Shown here one piece after another: positions 44,109-53,945 of a stretch of 62,131 nucleotides of DNA; positions within the stretch are counted from its first letter, which is position 1, and each line of letters starts with the position of its first letter. The translations under genes were made by a program, and so were the position numbers. Location of the stretch: NCBI GenBank assembly GCA_964423645.1, contig CAYRFE010000022.1, positions 1-62,131 on the forward strand, written 5' to 3'. The notes under the pieces are model-generated. The model was not told the DNA's origin, did not search any database, and saw only the letters and a list, made by a program, of their open reading frames with translations. Source of the stretch: CAYRFE01 sp964423645 [NCBI: uncultured bacterium] (lineage in GTDB: Bacteria; Macinerneyibacteriota; Macinerneyibacteria; Macinerneyibacteriales).

Positions 44109-47100
44109 TTGAAAATTATTAACGAGCGTTATCGTATTGTCAAAAAGATCAGTGAGACGCTTAACAGTCTCAATTATCTTGTCGAGGATGAATATACACA
44201 TTCGATGTGTTTATTGAAAATGCTTAACCGGAATGTGAAACATCCTTTTCCTCTTGAATATTTTAAGAAAGAGTATGTCATCAATTCTTCTTTGAAGCAT
44301 TCGCTGATTCGTAATCCGATAGCATTTGAGACATGCGTTTCTATAGACGGTAACGATATGGCAGAGCCCGAGTATTTTTTTTGCACACCGTTTTATCAAA
44401 ATCCTGTTCATGTCGATAAGAGTAATTTTAATGATACGGTGATGAGCCAGATCATTGACACACTTGTGTTTTTACATGCGAATGACTGTTTTCATGGTGA
44501 TATTCGCGCAGAGAATTTATTTCTCTCCGATAACAATGTCGTGTTGTTTGATATCAGTCCATTTGTGCCGTATACGATCGGAAAACAAGACGATATTAAA
44601 AAAATTCACGCATTTTTAAAACCGTTACTTTCACTTACCGTGAAAAAGCCCCCTGAAGACAGTCGTGAAATTGCACCTGAACATGACGTGTCGGCAGTTC
44701 ATCTGAGTATTATTGAAGCAAATGCACTGCAGTTTAAACCTTCGTTATATATCACCTTTCCCGATTACGGGAAGATACTTGTTGATGCCATTCGTTCACA
44801 TAATGCTGTTGTTGTACACACGGCTTCAGATGTACGCAATGCTTATTTTTGGGTACAATCATGTGTGCCGGAATATGAGGTGATCGGTTACCGCGCGATT
44901 CTCATCGAATCAGCCGAACCTTTTGTTGTTTTTTCAATTTTCAGAACACTCTATCGATATGCCGATGTCTACGAAAAAACTAAAACCGTGCTTCACGAAT
45001 ATGCACGGGAGTTCTGTAAAATCATTCCGAATGAAAAAGTGTCTTCTGCACCTGTGTTAGCATCTCCTGCAGATGAAGATGCGAAACTTCTTCGGTTAAT
45101 TGTGCATGTTATGGAGACGCTTGCAGAGATTCATCCATTAGTGATCGTTATCCCTGATTGGTCATTGCTCGATATGCAAAGTAAGCAAGTATGTGAATAC
45201 ATAGCCGAATCATCATCGATGAAAATAAAAATTCTTATTACCTCTCACGAACGTATTGACTGGTTATCGGCATACAATTTTGAGAGCCGTCTTTTGACCA
45301 AAAATGAATTTTCTCGTCTTTTGCAGACAGTATTCTATTATTATCCGCTGACAAAGACCGTTGAAGATGATATTTATACTATTACAAGCGGAGATTGTGC
45401 ATTAATTGCCGATGGATTTGCTAAGGCGGCAGAATTACATGAGTTTTTCGTTGACAACGGGGCGATATCACTTCGTCGTCCTTCTGCGTATTACTTTGAT
45501 ATCGTGGGGGCATTTGAAATCGCATTAAAAAATGTTTCTGATGAGATTTGTCGCGTGCTTCATGTCATGATTTATTTTGAAGGGCGTATTCCTTTTAACG
45601 TGATTGATGACTTATCTGCTGAGTATAAAGAAATATTTCATGAGGCGGTTGCGCAACAATTTCTAATAAAAACCGGTAATTCATATCATTTCCGGTATTC
45701 ATTTTTTCTTCAGCACATCCAAAAGGTACTACCTAATCCGATGCTTAATAGTATTGTCGATGTGTTGTGTAATAAATTATATGACGATTCCTTTTTAATG
45801 GTTCCGCTCATGAAAATATTATTTGATCTTTCACGATATGATGAATTTGTTGAAAGTGTAGAGAAATTGCTTAAAATGAGGGATGAAAAACCAAAAAATA
45901 ATGATATATCTCGCTATATATGGATATGTATCATCGAATCGGAAAAGGTCATTGATAATGTAACTCGTTCTCATAAGTTTTTTATATATGAAAATCTCTT
46001 ATGGCTCAATACTCGTCACGGAAAGTATGACAACCAAGAATTATTACGTAAACTGAAAGAAAACATGTCTTCTCAAGAAGAAAATATTCGGTATTTGACA
46101 GCTCTTTTTGGGAGTAAAAATCCTTCTGAAAATGAATTGGATGCAGCGTTGCCTTTGTTTGAAAAAAGCGAAGGTATCGCGTTCACCATTCGTTGGCGAT
46201 TGTTATCAAGCTATGTGAGTTGTTTGAGTGAAAGCGGTAATTACGAAAAAGGGATCAGCGTCTATACTGACTATGTAGAACCTCGTATTAAAGAATTAAA
46301 CCCCCGGATGCAATTTGATGCATACAATAGCGCGGAAGTCATGTATTCGCGTTTGAGAAATCAAGAAAAAGGGTGGGCATATCTTACAATAATGAAAGAT
46401 CTGGCCGAGAAAAATCCGGATTTTATCAATGAGAATCTTGTTTTTACGTTGTATAATAATATATTTGTCCATTTACGGCAAGAGGGAAAAGATGCTGAAG
46501 GATTTGAATATGCACATAAAGCGATCGGAGTGGCAAAAAAATCACATGATTATCGTAAACTTGCGCTCATATATAATAATATGGGTGCGGGATTATTTTG
46601 GAATAATCAGCGCACTCAGGCCTGTGAATATTATAAACTTTGTCTTGAAAACTCATTTAAAGCGAAGGTTGCTGATTATATTCTTCTCGGCACGAGAAAT
46701 ATTGTTGATTACTATGATTCTGTACATCAATATTCGCATGCATTTGAAGCGTTACACAAAGGATTTGAATATTTGCCTTCCGCACTAAGTATTATGCAAA
46801 AAAGCAATATTTCAAAGATTGCCGCGTGGACATATTATGAGATCGGCTCATGGGATGAGGGAGATGTGTATCTTGAACAAATAAAAGAATTATTGAAGGG
46901 GCATCAATTCTCGCTTGCAGAAGAATTCCAGTATTTTGCGATAGAAGCAATGCATATCTACCATGCACAAGGGCGAGAATCCGCATTGATCTTTGTACGA
47001 AATATTCCGCAACGGGAAAAACTAGTTGTCTCTACGAAAGCATTGATATTTGTGTATCTTTACATTCTCCATTATCTTTTTTTGCAAAAAGACAAGGAAT

Positions 47101-48983
47101 TCGTCAAAGAGCTGTTGCGTTTTATAGAAGAACATCCTGACGAAATTCCCAATACGACGAATTACAATTTTATTGCCCTCATCGCGTTGCTCAGGATTTG
47201 GGTCGGCTTTGATGAATTTCGCAATGATTGTGTGTGTATAGGTCTGATAGAAGAACCTAATCTTATTATTTTATATCATTATTTGTATTGTCAAAATCGT
47301 AAAGATTCTGATATCATGTGGTATGAACATTTTTATCACATGGTTCGATTACTGCATTTTGCGTATTCAACACTTCCTGAGACATATAGAACAATGTATT
47401 GCGAACAGGCACCGCTTTATTGTGCGTATGAACCTTTTGTGATAGAGCATGGTTTGTCGATAGCAACATTCAAATACAATGTATTCCCCAAAAAATATCG
47501 CTTGAAGGGAACAGAATATATACAACAACGGAGGAATGAGTTTTTCAAACATGCCACATTTTCAAATCTTGCAGAGACATCGCAAATGATTCAGCGTTCT
47601 ATATCTGAAGCACTGACGGTGAGCGGTTTTGAGCGGGGTATCTATTTTGAATATGACAAGTCCCAGGGGTGGATCAAGAGAAATGAAGTGCATAATCCGA
47701 TTTGGTATCGTGAAAATGAAGCACATATTGAAGAAATTGTGACCGATGTTTTACGTGAACAGGAAGATAAGTTGTTGTTTTTTAAAAAGAAACATTTTGA
47801 AGGCGGATTAGGGGTCACTGAGGCAATCTGCTTTCCGGTCATCGACATTACAATGGCACGAGATCGTAACATGAAAAAAAGTTCATCGTCAACTTCGCTG
47901 TTTCATTTGTTATCATTGAAGGGGGCGTTTTATTTTGATACCAAATTTGCACTTGTGCAACCGAATCGTGAAGACGTATATCACTTATTCTATTTGAGAG
48001 AATTGATTAACTTAGGCCTGTATCATAATAAACTTAAAGAGGATATGCTTCTTGACCCGCTTACAGGTTTATATAAACGTGAAACGTGGTTTGATATGAC
48101 CAAAAGTCTTATTAACGTGGCCGCTGATCAGAACAAACGTCTGACCATTATGATGACCGATATTGATTTTTTCAAAGCAGTTAACGATGTGTACGGACAT
48201 AAAACGGGCGACATGGTGCTGCAGAAGGTAGCCAAAAGCACATTGCAATCGTTGCGAGTGATCGACATCGGTGGCCGATACGGCGGCGAAGAGTTTATTT
48301 ACTGCCTGGTAGATACTGCAGGTGATTCCGCGATGAAAGCGGCCGAACGATTACGACTTGCCGTACAACATGCCTCTATACTGACTGATAAACAGGTCAC
48401 ATTGAGTGCAGGAATGGCATGTTTCCCGTTCGATGGAACGTTATTAAGTGATTTGATCGAAAAGGCTGATAAGGCGTTGTTGGCAGCCAAAGAGTCCGGA
48501 AGAAATCGTTGTATGGCATGGAAAGAATCTGCATCGTTTGCCGATAAAGTTGAACGGCATGCAGTGCCGGTGATATCGAATCCTTCGCGAGAAAAAGATA
48601 AAATTGATTGTGTGATTGAACTTGTTGATACCGTATCGCTTCTAAACGGAGCTGAAAACATGGTTGATGAACTGCGAAATGTGTGTAGTCGTTATCTTGA
48701 GATCGAAGAACTATTATTTGTCATTTTCTGTGACGGAAAAAAGCAAGTATTTCCACGGCAACTTGCGTCGTTACTTACAGAAGATTATTTATCTGAATCA
48801 CTTGATGAACACACACAACTGTTTGCTGCTCGACCGGGGAAAGACTGCGAATACGGCTTGTATTTCCAAATAAAACAGGGTTCGCAAAAACCGCTTCTCG
48901 AAAAGCGTTTTTATCGCTTTGTTGCGGGCGTTTTACTTGAACGTCTTATGGCTGCATCACTTGCAATACCGAATGATGAATAA
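44109..48983 (+). CDS. Giant pseudokinase/AAA-like/TPR/GAF/GGDEF protein, paralogue 3
   Basis: The 1624-residue protein is closest to paralogue 1 (for example NSLNYLVED and KHPFPLEYFKKEYV). Its kinase-like domain has HGDIRAEN and FDIS. The AAA-like strand is PLVIVIPDWSLLD. The TPR region includes 'ALIYNNMGAGLFWNNQRTQA'. The GAF contains 'GFERGIYFEYDKSQGWIKR'. GGEEF is at 1392-1396 with I-site RVID. It starts with TTG and a weak GGTGG site, so the three sisters start with ATG, GTG and TTG respectively, possibly setting different expression levels. Confidence 0.85.
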   Translation: MKIINERYRIVKKISETLNSLNYLVEDEYTHSMCLLKMLNRNVKHPFPLEYFKKEYVINSSLKHSLIRNPIAFETCVSIDGNDMAEPEYFFCTPFYQNPVHVDKSNFNDTVMSQIIDTLVFLHANDCFHGDIRAENLFLSDNNVVLFDISPFVPYTIGKQDDIKKIHAFLKPLLSLTVKKPPEDSREIAPEHDVSAVHLSIIEANALQFKPSLYITFPDYGKILVDAIRSHNAVVVHTASDVRNAYFWVQSCVPEYEVIGYRAILIESAEPFVVFSIFRTLYRYADVYEKTKTVLHEYAREFCKIIPNEKVSSAPVLASPADEDAKLLRLIVHVMETLAEIHPLVIVIPDWSLLDMQSKQVCEYIAESSSMKIKILITSHERIDWLSAYNFESRLLTKNEFSRLLQTVFYYYPLTKTVEDDIYTITSGDCALIADGFAKAAELHEFFVDNGAISLRRPSAYYFDIVGAFEIALKNVSDEICRVLHVMIYFEGRIPFNVIDDLSAEYKEIFHEAVAQQFLIKTGNSYHFRYSFFLQHIQKVLPNPMLNSIVDVLCNKLYDDSFLMVPLMKILFDLSRYDEFVESVEKLLKMRDEKPKNNDISRYIWICIIESEKVIDNVTRSHKFFIYENLLWLNTRHGKYDNQELLRKLKENMSSQEENIRYLTALFGSKNPSENELDAALPLFEKSEGIAFTIRWRLLSSYVSCLSESGNYEKGISVYTDYVEPRIKELNPRMQFDAYNSAEVMYSRLRNQEKGWAYLTIMKDLAEKNPDFINENLVFTLYNNIFVHLRQEGKDAEGFEYAHKAIGVAKKSHDYRKLALIYNNMGAGLFWNNQRTQACEYYKLCLENSFKAKVADYILLGTRNIVDYYDSVHQYSHAFEALHKGFEYLPSALSIMQKSNISKIAAWTYYEIGSWDEGDVYLEQIKELLKGHQFSLAEEFQYFAIEAMHIYHAQGRESALIFVRNIPQREKLVVSTKALIFVYLYILHYLFLQKDKEFVKELLRFIEEHPDEIPNTTNYNFIALIALLRIWVGFDEFRNDCVCIGLIEEPNLIILYHYLYCQNRKDSDIMWYEHFYHMVRLLHFAYSTLPETYRTMYCEQAPLYCAYEPFVIEHGLSIATFKYNVFPKKYRLKGTEYIQQRRNEFFKHATFSNLAETSQMIQRSISEALTVSGFERGIYFEYDKSQGWIKRNEVHNPIWYRENEAHIEEIVTDVLREQEDKLLFFKKKHFEGGLGVTEAICFPVIDITMARDRNMKKSSSSTSLFHLLSLKGAFYFDTKFALVQPNREDVYHLFYLRELINLGLYHNKLKEDMLLDPLTGLYKRETWFDMTKSLINVAADQNKRLTIMMTDIDFFKAVNDVYGHKTGDMVLQKVAKSTLQSLRVIDIGGRYGGEEFIYCLVDTAGDSAMKAAERLRLAVQHASILTDKQVTLSAGMACFPFDGTLLSDLIEKADKALLAAKESGRNRCMAWKESASFADKVERHAVPVISNPSREKDKIDCVIELVDTVSLLNGAENMVDELRNVCSRYLEIEELLFVIFCDGKKQVFPRQLASLLTEDYLSESLDEHTQLFAARPGKDCEYGLYFQIKQGSQKPLLEKRFYRFVAGVLLERLMAASLAIPNDE

Positions 48984-48987
48984 ACAC

Positions 48988-49015
48988 TTGCATTTCTTAA
49001 AAAAAATGGTACTAT
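48988..49015 (+). promoter_or_regulatory. Promoter of the 49022 gene (leaderless)
   Basis: TTGCAT, 16 bp, TACTAT, then six bases to the ATG. There is no Shine-Dalgarno. Confidence 0.6.
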
Positions 49016-49021
49016 CGTCAC

Positions 49022-49372
49022 ATGACCGATATCAATCTTGATTTTAATTTTTCAGTATGCAAGGCTTATGTCGAAGTTGATTTTGACACGAAGATGTTGC
49101 GTATTTCTCATCACTCATATGCAGAGATCATCATGGAATATATGCCGAAAGACGGCTCTGACCGTATGCGATTGGTGATGCAAGGTCAAAACGATGATGA
49201 TAAAGAATATTTTGCCACCTATGTGATCGCTGAACTTTTCAGTCAAATTCTGGAACGCAATAAAGACTGTGCCCAGGAACAGTTGAGTGAGTTGTATGCG
49301 TTTTTTTCTATGGAACGCACACTTGAACTTGAGAGAGCGATTATATCTTTTTTAAAGTCCCATATCTTATAA
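49022..49372 (+). CDS. Small hypothetical protein downstream of the giant genes
   Basis: The 116-residue acidic protein starts MTDINLDFNFSVCKAYVEVD and ends in a helical 'LERAIISFLKSHIL'. No family was recognised and there is no signal or membrane segment. Its mRNA is probably leaderless. It is followed by a terminator. Its position directly after the third giant gene makes a functional link possible but unproven. Confidence 0.7.
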   Translation: MTDINLDFNFSVCKAYVEVDFDTKMLRISHHSYAEIIMEYMPKDGSDRMRLVMQGQNDDDKEYFATYVIAELFSQILERNKDCAQEQLSELYAFFSMERTLELERAIISFLKSHIL

Positions 49373-49413
49373 ATAGTAACTATTTTTTTACATATTAATC
49401 TCATTTGAGATGT

Positions 49414-49465
49414 AGGGATGAGAATATCATTTGCGAACTCCCATCCCTTATTATTTATTTTTTTA
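49414..49465 (+). terminator. Terminator after the 49022 gene
   Basis: GGGATGAGA and TCCCATCCC form a stem with one mismatch and a 15-base loop, followed by TTATTATTTATTTTTTT. It overlaps the 3' end of the convergent propeller gene. Confidence 0.65.
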
Positions 49466-50579
49466 CAGAGTCATACATCGGATTCGGAATCACTATGATA
49501 CTGTAATTCAATCCCAGTTGTTTTTGAGCTTCTGTTTTATCTTCTTCTTTTTGGTGAATAATACCTTCAAGAGTATTTCCCATGTCAATTACAAGTAAGA
49601 AAATTGATTTTTGAGTAGTGCCAAGTATACTGATGACCCCATTGAGAGAGACCAGTTTGTCGATATGGATTTCTCGTATGCATTTTTTTTTCTTTTTATC
49701 AAATACGGAAATATAGAATTTTTTCGGAACGCCTTCAATTTTCACATCTTGCGGTGATTTAATTATAGTTCGCTGACCACCTCCGAAAGGTGCATAAATA
49801 TAATGCTCATCTGCTTCAAGGGATGAAACCAGCATATTACCGTTAACACCCCCTTGTGCATCGAATTTCATCTTCTCATATGCTTCTGGAAGATCTCGGG
49901 TTAATACATGCTCCAACTGCAGATCGGTGTTATATACTTCTATTCGGTAGGGTTCTATATAATAGGAAATATATATTTTTTTATCGTAGCTATCTGCTCT
50001 GATGATCCCTTGTTCAAAGTCTTTTCCGGCAATATCGTTTGGTTCATACGATGGTTTTTCATGTTCAATGCTTTTCAACAATTGACCATGTTCCAGTTCC
50101 AGTTTACTTAGTTTTTTCCCAAAATATGCATGATAATACATGGTTTTGTCCATAAAATCCATTACTCCAAACATGCCCATGTCCTTTGATAATGGAATTT
50201 CATCAACATAAGTGCCTGCAAGATCAAACATGCTTACTTTTTGCCGCGCTAGATCATACATGTATATTATCTTATTTTGAACTCGAATAAGTGAAATCGC
50301 TTCCACTTCGCCAGGACCTTTCCCGCGTTTAAAAGTTAAGGTTTTTTGTTTATTACCATTTTCATCGGTAAAATGCATAACGAGTTTTTCTGGGAATGCC
50401 TCGGTGTAATAGAGCATACCTTCATACGTTCCTGACTTTTCAGGTGGATTAAATAAATTCAGATTTACAGGGATCCAGGTGGTGCTGATTGGTACAGTTA
50501 CAATCTCCAATGTACTTTTCCCGCATGAAAGCATAAGTAAAAGTGACGCGAAAATAACTACTGAAATTATTTTTTTCAT
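49455..50579 (-). CDS. Lipoprotein with 6-bladed beta-propeller
   Basis: The 374-residue lipoprotein (lipobox MLSC, Cys19) resembles the '6-bladed beta-propeller' family of Bacteroidetes-type lipoproteins: 'FKRGKGPGEVEAIS', 'IIYMYDLARQKVSMFDLAG', 'IYISYYIEPYRIEVYN'. It is probably a periplasmic or surface ligand-binding protein; no enzyme motif is evident. The ATG follows AGGGGAGGCCTC on the minus strand. Confidence 0.7.
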   Translation of the reverse strand: MKKIISVVIFASLLLMLSCGKSTLEIVTVPISTTWIPVNLNLFNPPEKSGTYEGMLYYTEAFPEKLVMHFTDENGNKQKTLTFKRGKGPGEVEAISLIRVQNKIIYMYDLARQKVSMFDLAGTYVDEIPLSKDMGMFGVMDFMDKTMYYHAYFGKKLSKLELEHGQLLKSIEHEKPSYEPNDIAGKDFEQGIIRADSYDKKIYISYYIEPYRIEVYNTDLQLEHVLTRDLPEAYEKMKFDAQGGVNGNMLVSSLEADEHYIYAPFGGGQRTIIKSPQDVKIEGVPKKFYISVFDKKKKKCIREIHIDKLVSLNGVISILGTTQKSIFLLVIDMGNTLEGIIHQKEEDKTEAQKQLGLNYSIIVIPNPMYDSVKK

Positions 50580-50736
50580 AGAGGCCTCCCCTTTTTTCTA
50601 ATGCATATTTATACGGAATCAATAGTTGTTTGTTGCATGATCAATATAAAATGCACATTATCATGCACTATCGCCTGTCGTAAAGATTTGATTTTCGTGT
50701 TGACAGATACGATGAAAGCGGCCATCAGATTCACTC

Positions 50737-50764
50737 TTGATAAATACGAAAAAGTAGGTATACT
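50737..50764 (+). promoter_or_regulatory. Promoter of tmRNA
   Basis: TTGATA, 16 bp, TATACT, ending 10 bp before the mature 5' end. Confidence 0.75.
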
Positions 50765-50774
50765 CAGTTTGTCA

Positions 50775-51113
50775 GGGGATGACAAGGTTTCGACAGGGAT
50801 AGGTGTAACTTGAACTGCGTGTCGGTTCGCCGGAACCGTAAAAACGGCACAAAATGTAACTGCAAACGATTACGCTTTAGCTGCCTAATGCGCAGCATGT
50901 CTTTCAGTTCAATGCCTGCGGGGATTGAAAGGCAAAAAGCAGCAGGCTTTTCCGACCTTGTGCGCCCAGCGCATTGACGGAGAACTTATAGGGATCGGTG
51001 CTGAACGGTTTGATTGTTTTTCAAAACGGCACCTAAAAAATTAAAAACAACCTACACACGTAGATGTTCCTGTAAGCCATCTTTGGACGCGGGTTCGATT
51101 CCCGCCATCTCCA
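50775..51113 (+). ncRNA. ssrA: Transfer-messenger RNA
   Basis: The 5' GGGGATG pairs with 3' CATCTCC (G3-U70 alanine signal kept), the 3' end has the T-arm GGGTTCGATTCCC, and the 5' region has AAGGTTTCGACAGGGAT. The reading frame at 50862-50888 is GCA AAC GAT TAC GCT TTA GCT GCC TAA, tag ANDYALAA, so the full tag with charged Ala is AANDYALAA. CCA is not encoded. It is one-piece, 339 nt. It tags stalled nascent proteins for proteolysis. Confidence 0.97.
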
Positions 51114-51342
51114 TCCCCGACCGATGTCATTTGATGCACGATGCAGCGTGCTCTTCATGTGCAATCAAATACCGAGTTTATACGCAGATTTGTGCCGATG
51201 GTAGATAGATTTTGAAACAAATATCTGGTATTGTTGTCTTTATAGATGGAGCTCACTAAGGATTAAGGGTTTTCATTTGCGTTGTTTGCAGTGAAATGGT
51301 TGAATTGTTGGTTTTGACTGATGATAACATGTGGAGAGGGAT

Positions 51343-53493
51343 ATGAAAAAGAATATATTCGGGATTATCATACCATTTAGTATCGCTTTGATGATGGGTT
51401 TAGTTTTTTATTTAACATTTATGCGCAATCCCTTTGGATTGATATTTAACGCAAGTTTTTTTCTCATGAGTGGGGCATTGATCTTGGGGTTGATTAATGG
51501 AGCGTTTTTGAGTTTTAAATCGTCAAAAAGATGTATGAAATATCTCGGAGCAATTCCTTTACTATTGGCATTTGTTTGTTTTGTTGTAGCGATATCAATC
51601 AGCTTTGATATCCGTATGATTTATTTTTACTGGATTCCGCCTAAACCTACCAAAGAAGAATGGAAAAAAGACCTTCGCTTTCTCGCTGAGAAAATGAATG
51701 CCATATATCCGAATCTTTCCACAAAAGTTTCTCAGGAAGTGTTTACAAAAACAGTAGATGATATTGAAGCGCGTATTCCTTCATTATCCGATTCAGATAT
51801 TATCGCGGAATTGTTTCGCCTTTCAGCTCTGCCGAATGACGCACACACAATACCAGCAGTATTTATACCATGCTTTAATATTCATGATATACCAATTAAG
51901 GTACATCGCTTTGAAGACGGATGGTACATAATTGATGCTGCTTCAGATTACCATAATCTAGTAGGGAAAAAGATTGTTAAAATCGGCGCATTACCTATCG
52001 AAGATGTTGCTCAAAAATTCAAACCTCTTATTTCTGCCGAAAACGAGTACGCATATTTTGAACGATTCACGTATGTTGCTTTCATCCCGGAATTTTTAAA
52101 ATATCTTGGAATCATTGATTCGGTGAAACATGTTGATCTGACACTCGAACAAAACAATGGCAAGCAAACAGTTGCCTCGATGAAGCCGGTAAGATTTATT
52201 AATAAATTTTACTGGTCATTTGTTTTTCCGGTGGATAATCGTACGGCACCGGCGGTTGTTAATCCTCGAAAGGACTTTTATTGGTTTGAATTGCTAAACG
52301 ACACCCAAACGCTGTATTTTCAGTTCAATAAAGTTGAGAACCAAAAAGGAAAAGAGAGCATTGCAAAGTTTGCTCGCCGATTGAATGATTTTGTGAATGC
52401 CCATGAGTTTGATCGTTTCGTAATCGATTTGCGTAATAATATGGGCGGGAATGATTTTTATTTAAAATATCTTATGGATGTTATCCGTGATAATAAAAAG
52501 ATCAATCAACCGAATAAATTATTTGTGCTTATAGGGAGACATACGTTTTCGTCTGGGGTTTTATTTGCAAACAAACTTAAGTTGCAAACGAAAGCGATCT
52601 TTATCGGCGAACCGACCTCGCAAGGTCCTGTTTTCGGCGGTAATCCGACATTTGTAAAATTACCGAATTCAAAACTCATGTTTGCTATCGCCACAACAAC
52701 GACTGCTCGTACGCAAGCCCCTTGGATTTTTCAAAGTAAAAATTCTATTGCCCCGGATATAAATGTTTCATATCGCTATGAGGATTTTTTAGCCGGGAAA
52801 GATCCAGTAATTGAAAAGGTGTTGACGTATCCTGTTGTTGAACGCAAAGAATATATGATCGGTGAAACTGATTTACATAGGTATACCGGACGATTTATTG
52901 TCAGTCCGTTGATTATTGCCGATATATCGGTAGTTGACAGGCATCTTATGCTTGTGATAGATGATTTTATTGAAGGGAATCTGTTTAGAGTACAGACTAC
53001 CCTTTATCCGCTCACGAATATGGTTTTTGCAACGGATATTTCGGGTGTAAGTCTTGAGTTTAAAAAAGGTTTGTACGGTTATAACTCATCGCTTACTATT
53101 GAATGGGATGGGCAAAAACAAGAGATGAAACGCGCTCCTGACGGTTATACTATCGCTATGGAGTTGTTTTCCCTGAAAAAAATTGAGGAAGCGATTTCTT
53201 TGATATCAGCAGATAAAAAGAAATACAGTTCAGTCGCAGCTTATGAAAATCATTTGATTTTAACCGGATATGACCTGATCAATCAAAACAAAACACAGGA
53301 AGCCATAGCAGTTTTTGCATTAGCGGTAGAAATGTACCCGACGTCTTGGAATGCCTATGATAGTCTAGGCGAAGCATATTTAAAAGCAAAAAATTATGAA
53401 CTTGCGTGCGTGAATTATGAAAAATCCGTTCAATTAAATCCACAAAATAAAACGGGGAAAAAAGCTCTCAAGAAATTAAAAAACTATAATTGA
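51343..53493 (+). CDS. Membrane-anchored S41-family peptidase with TPR
   Basis: The 716-residue protein has three N-terminal hydrophobic segments (about 6-24, 32-55, 65-85), an extracytoplasmic S41 region, and a C-terminal TPR pair. S41 motifs are 'FDRFVIDLRNNMGGND', the nucleophile loop HTFSSG (Ser403 or Ser404), and IGEPTSQGP. A ~160-residue beta-rich domain separates protease and TPR. The TPR tail (AYDSLGEAYLKAKNYELA) is strikingly like that of the smaller S41 protein at 5815. The second start (ATG after GGAGAGG) is preferred to the GTG at 51331. Confidence 0.8.
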   Translation: MKKNIFGIIIPFSIALMMGLVFYLTFMRNPFGLIFNASFFLMSGALILGLINGAFLSFKSSKRCMKYLGAIPLLLAFVCFVVAISISFDIRMIYFYWIPPKPTKEEWKKDLRFLAEKMNAIYPNLSTKVSQEVFTKTVDDIEARIPSLSDSDIIAELFRLSALPNDAHTIPAVFIPCFNIHDIPIKVHRFEDGWYIIDAASDYHNLVGKKIVKIGALPIEDVAQKFKPLISAENEYAYFERFTYVAFIPEFLKYLGIIDSVKHVDLTLEQNNGKQTVASMKPVRFINKFYWSFVFPVDNRTAPAVVNPRKDFYWFELLNDTQTLYFQFNKVENQKGKESIAKFARRLNDFVNAHEFDRFVIDLRNNMGGNDFYLKYLMDVIRDNKKINQPNKLFVLIGRHTFSSGVLFANKLKLQTKAIFIGEPTSQGPVFGGNPTFVKLPNSKLMFAIATTTTARTQAPWIFQSKNSIAPDINVSYRYEDFLAGKDPVIEKVLTYPVVERKEYMIGETDLHRYTGRFIVSPLIIADISVVDRHLMLVIDDFIEGNLFRVQTTLYPLTNMVFATDISGVSLEFKKGLYGYNSSLTIEWDGQKQEMKRAPDGYTIAMELFSLKKIEEAISLISADKKKYSSVAAYENHLILTGYDLINQNKTQEAIAVFALAVEMYPTSWNAYDSLGEAYLKAKNYELACVNYEKSVQLNPQNKTGKKALKKLKNYN

Positions 53494-53522
53494 TTCAAGG
53501 ATTTATTTCTATTTGAACATCG

Positions 53523-53560
53523 CAACTCCTTTCACACAAAAGGGAGGAGTTGTTTGTTTA
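53523..53560 (+). terminator. Terminator of the S41 gene
   Basis: CAACTCCT and AGGAGTTG form an 8-bp stem followed by TTTGTTT. Confidence 0.75.
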
Positions 53561-53628
53561 AAGGCTCAGGGAAACGGCATAAAAAAATCTTTCCCAACAA
53601 CTGTTTTTATGGTACTAACCATTTGCGT

Positions 53629-53945
53629 ATGACTAAAAAAATATAACAATCAAAATATCGCGATCTTTGCACATGTTGATGCGGGAAAAACCACGATCAC
53701 CGAACAGTTGCTCTATGCGAGCGGTGCAATTGCAGCACCGGGAGAGTGGATCACGGCAACTCTGTTTCCGATGATATGGATGTCGAAAAAGAACGTGGTA
53801 TCTCTGTACACGCAGCTACTGTGTCATTCACATACAACGATATTTCCATAAACCTCATCGATGCGCCGGGGCATGACGATTTTTCCTCACAAGCAGAATC
53901 TGCGTTAAATTGTGTGGACGGCGCCGTACTTGTGATATCAGCCGT
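53629..53945 (+). pseudogene. EF-G/TetM-like GTPase fragment
   Basis: The segment encodes the N-terminal ~105 residues of a translational GTPase of the TetM/EF-G type: NIAIFAHVDAGKTTITEQLL (G1), VDHGNSVSDDMDVEKERGIS (G2), and LIDAPGHDDF (G3). One extra A in the run after ATGACT and one missing base near 53742 break the frame. The remaining ~550 residues are absent. The intact form would be a ribosome-associated GTPase; this copy is dead. Confidence 0.85.

Noticed and set aside
50601-50813. ORF across the tmRNA promoter
   Set aside because: No ribosome site, no family resemblance, and it overlaps the tmRNA 5' end.
51014-51208. ORF inside the 3' half of tmRNA
   Set aside because: It is a chance frame in a structural RNA.
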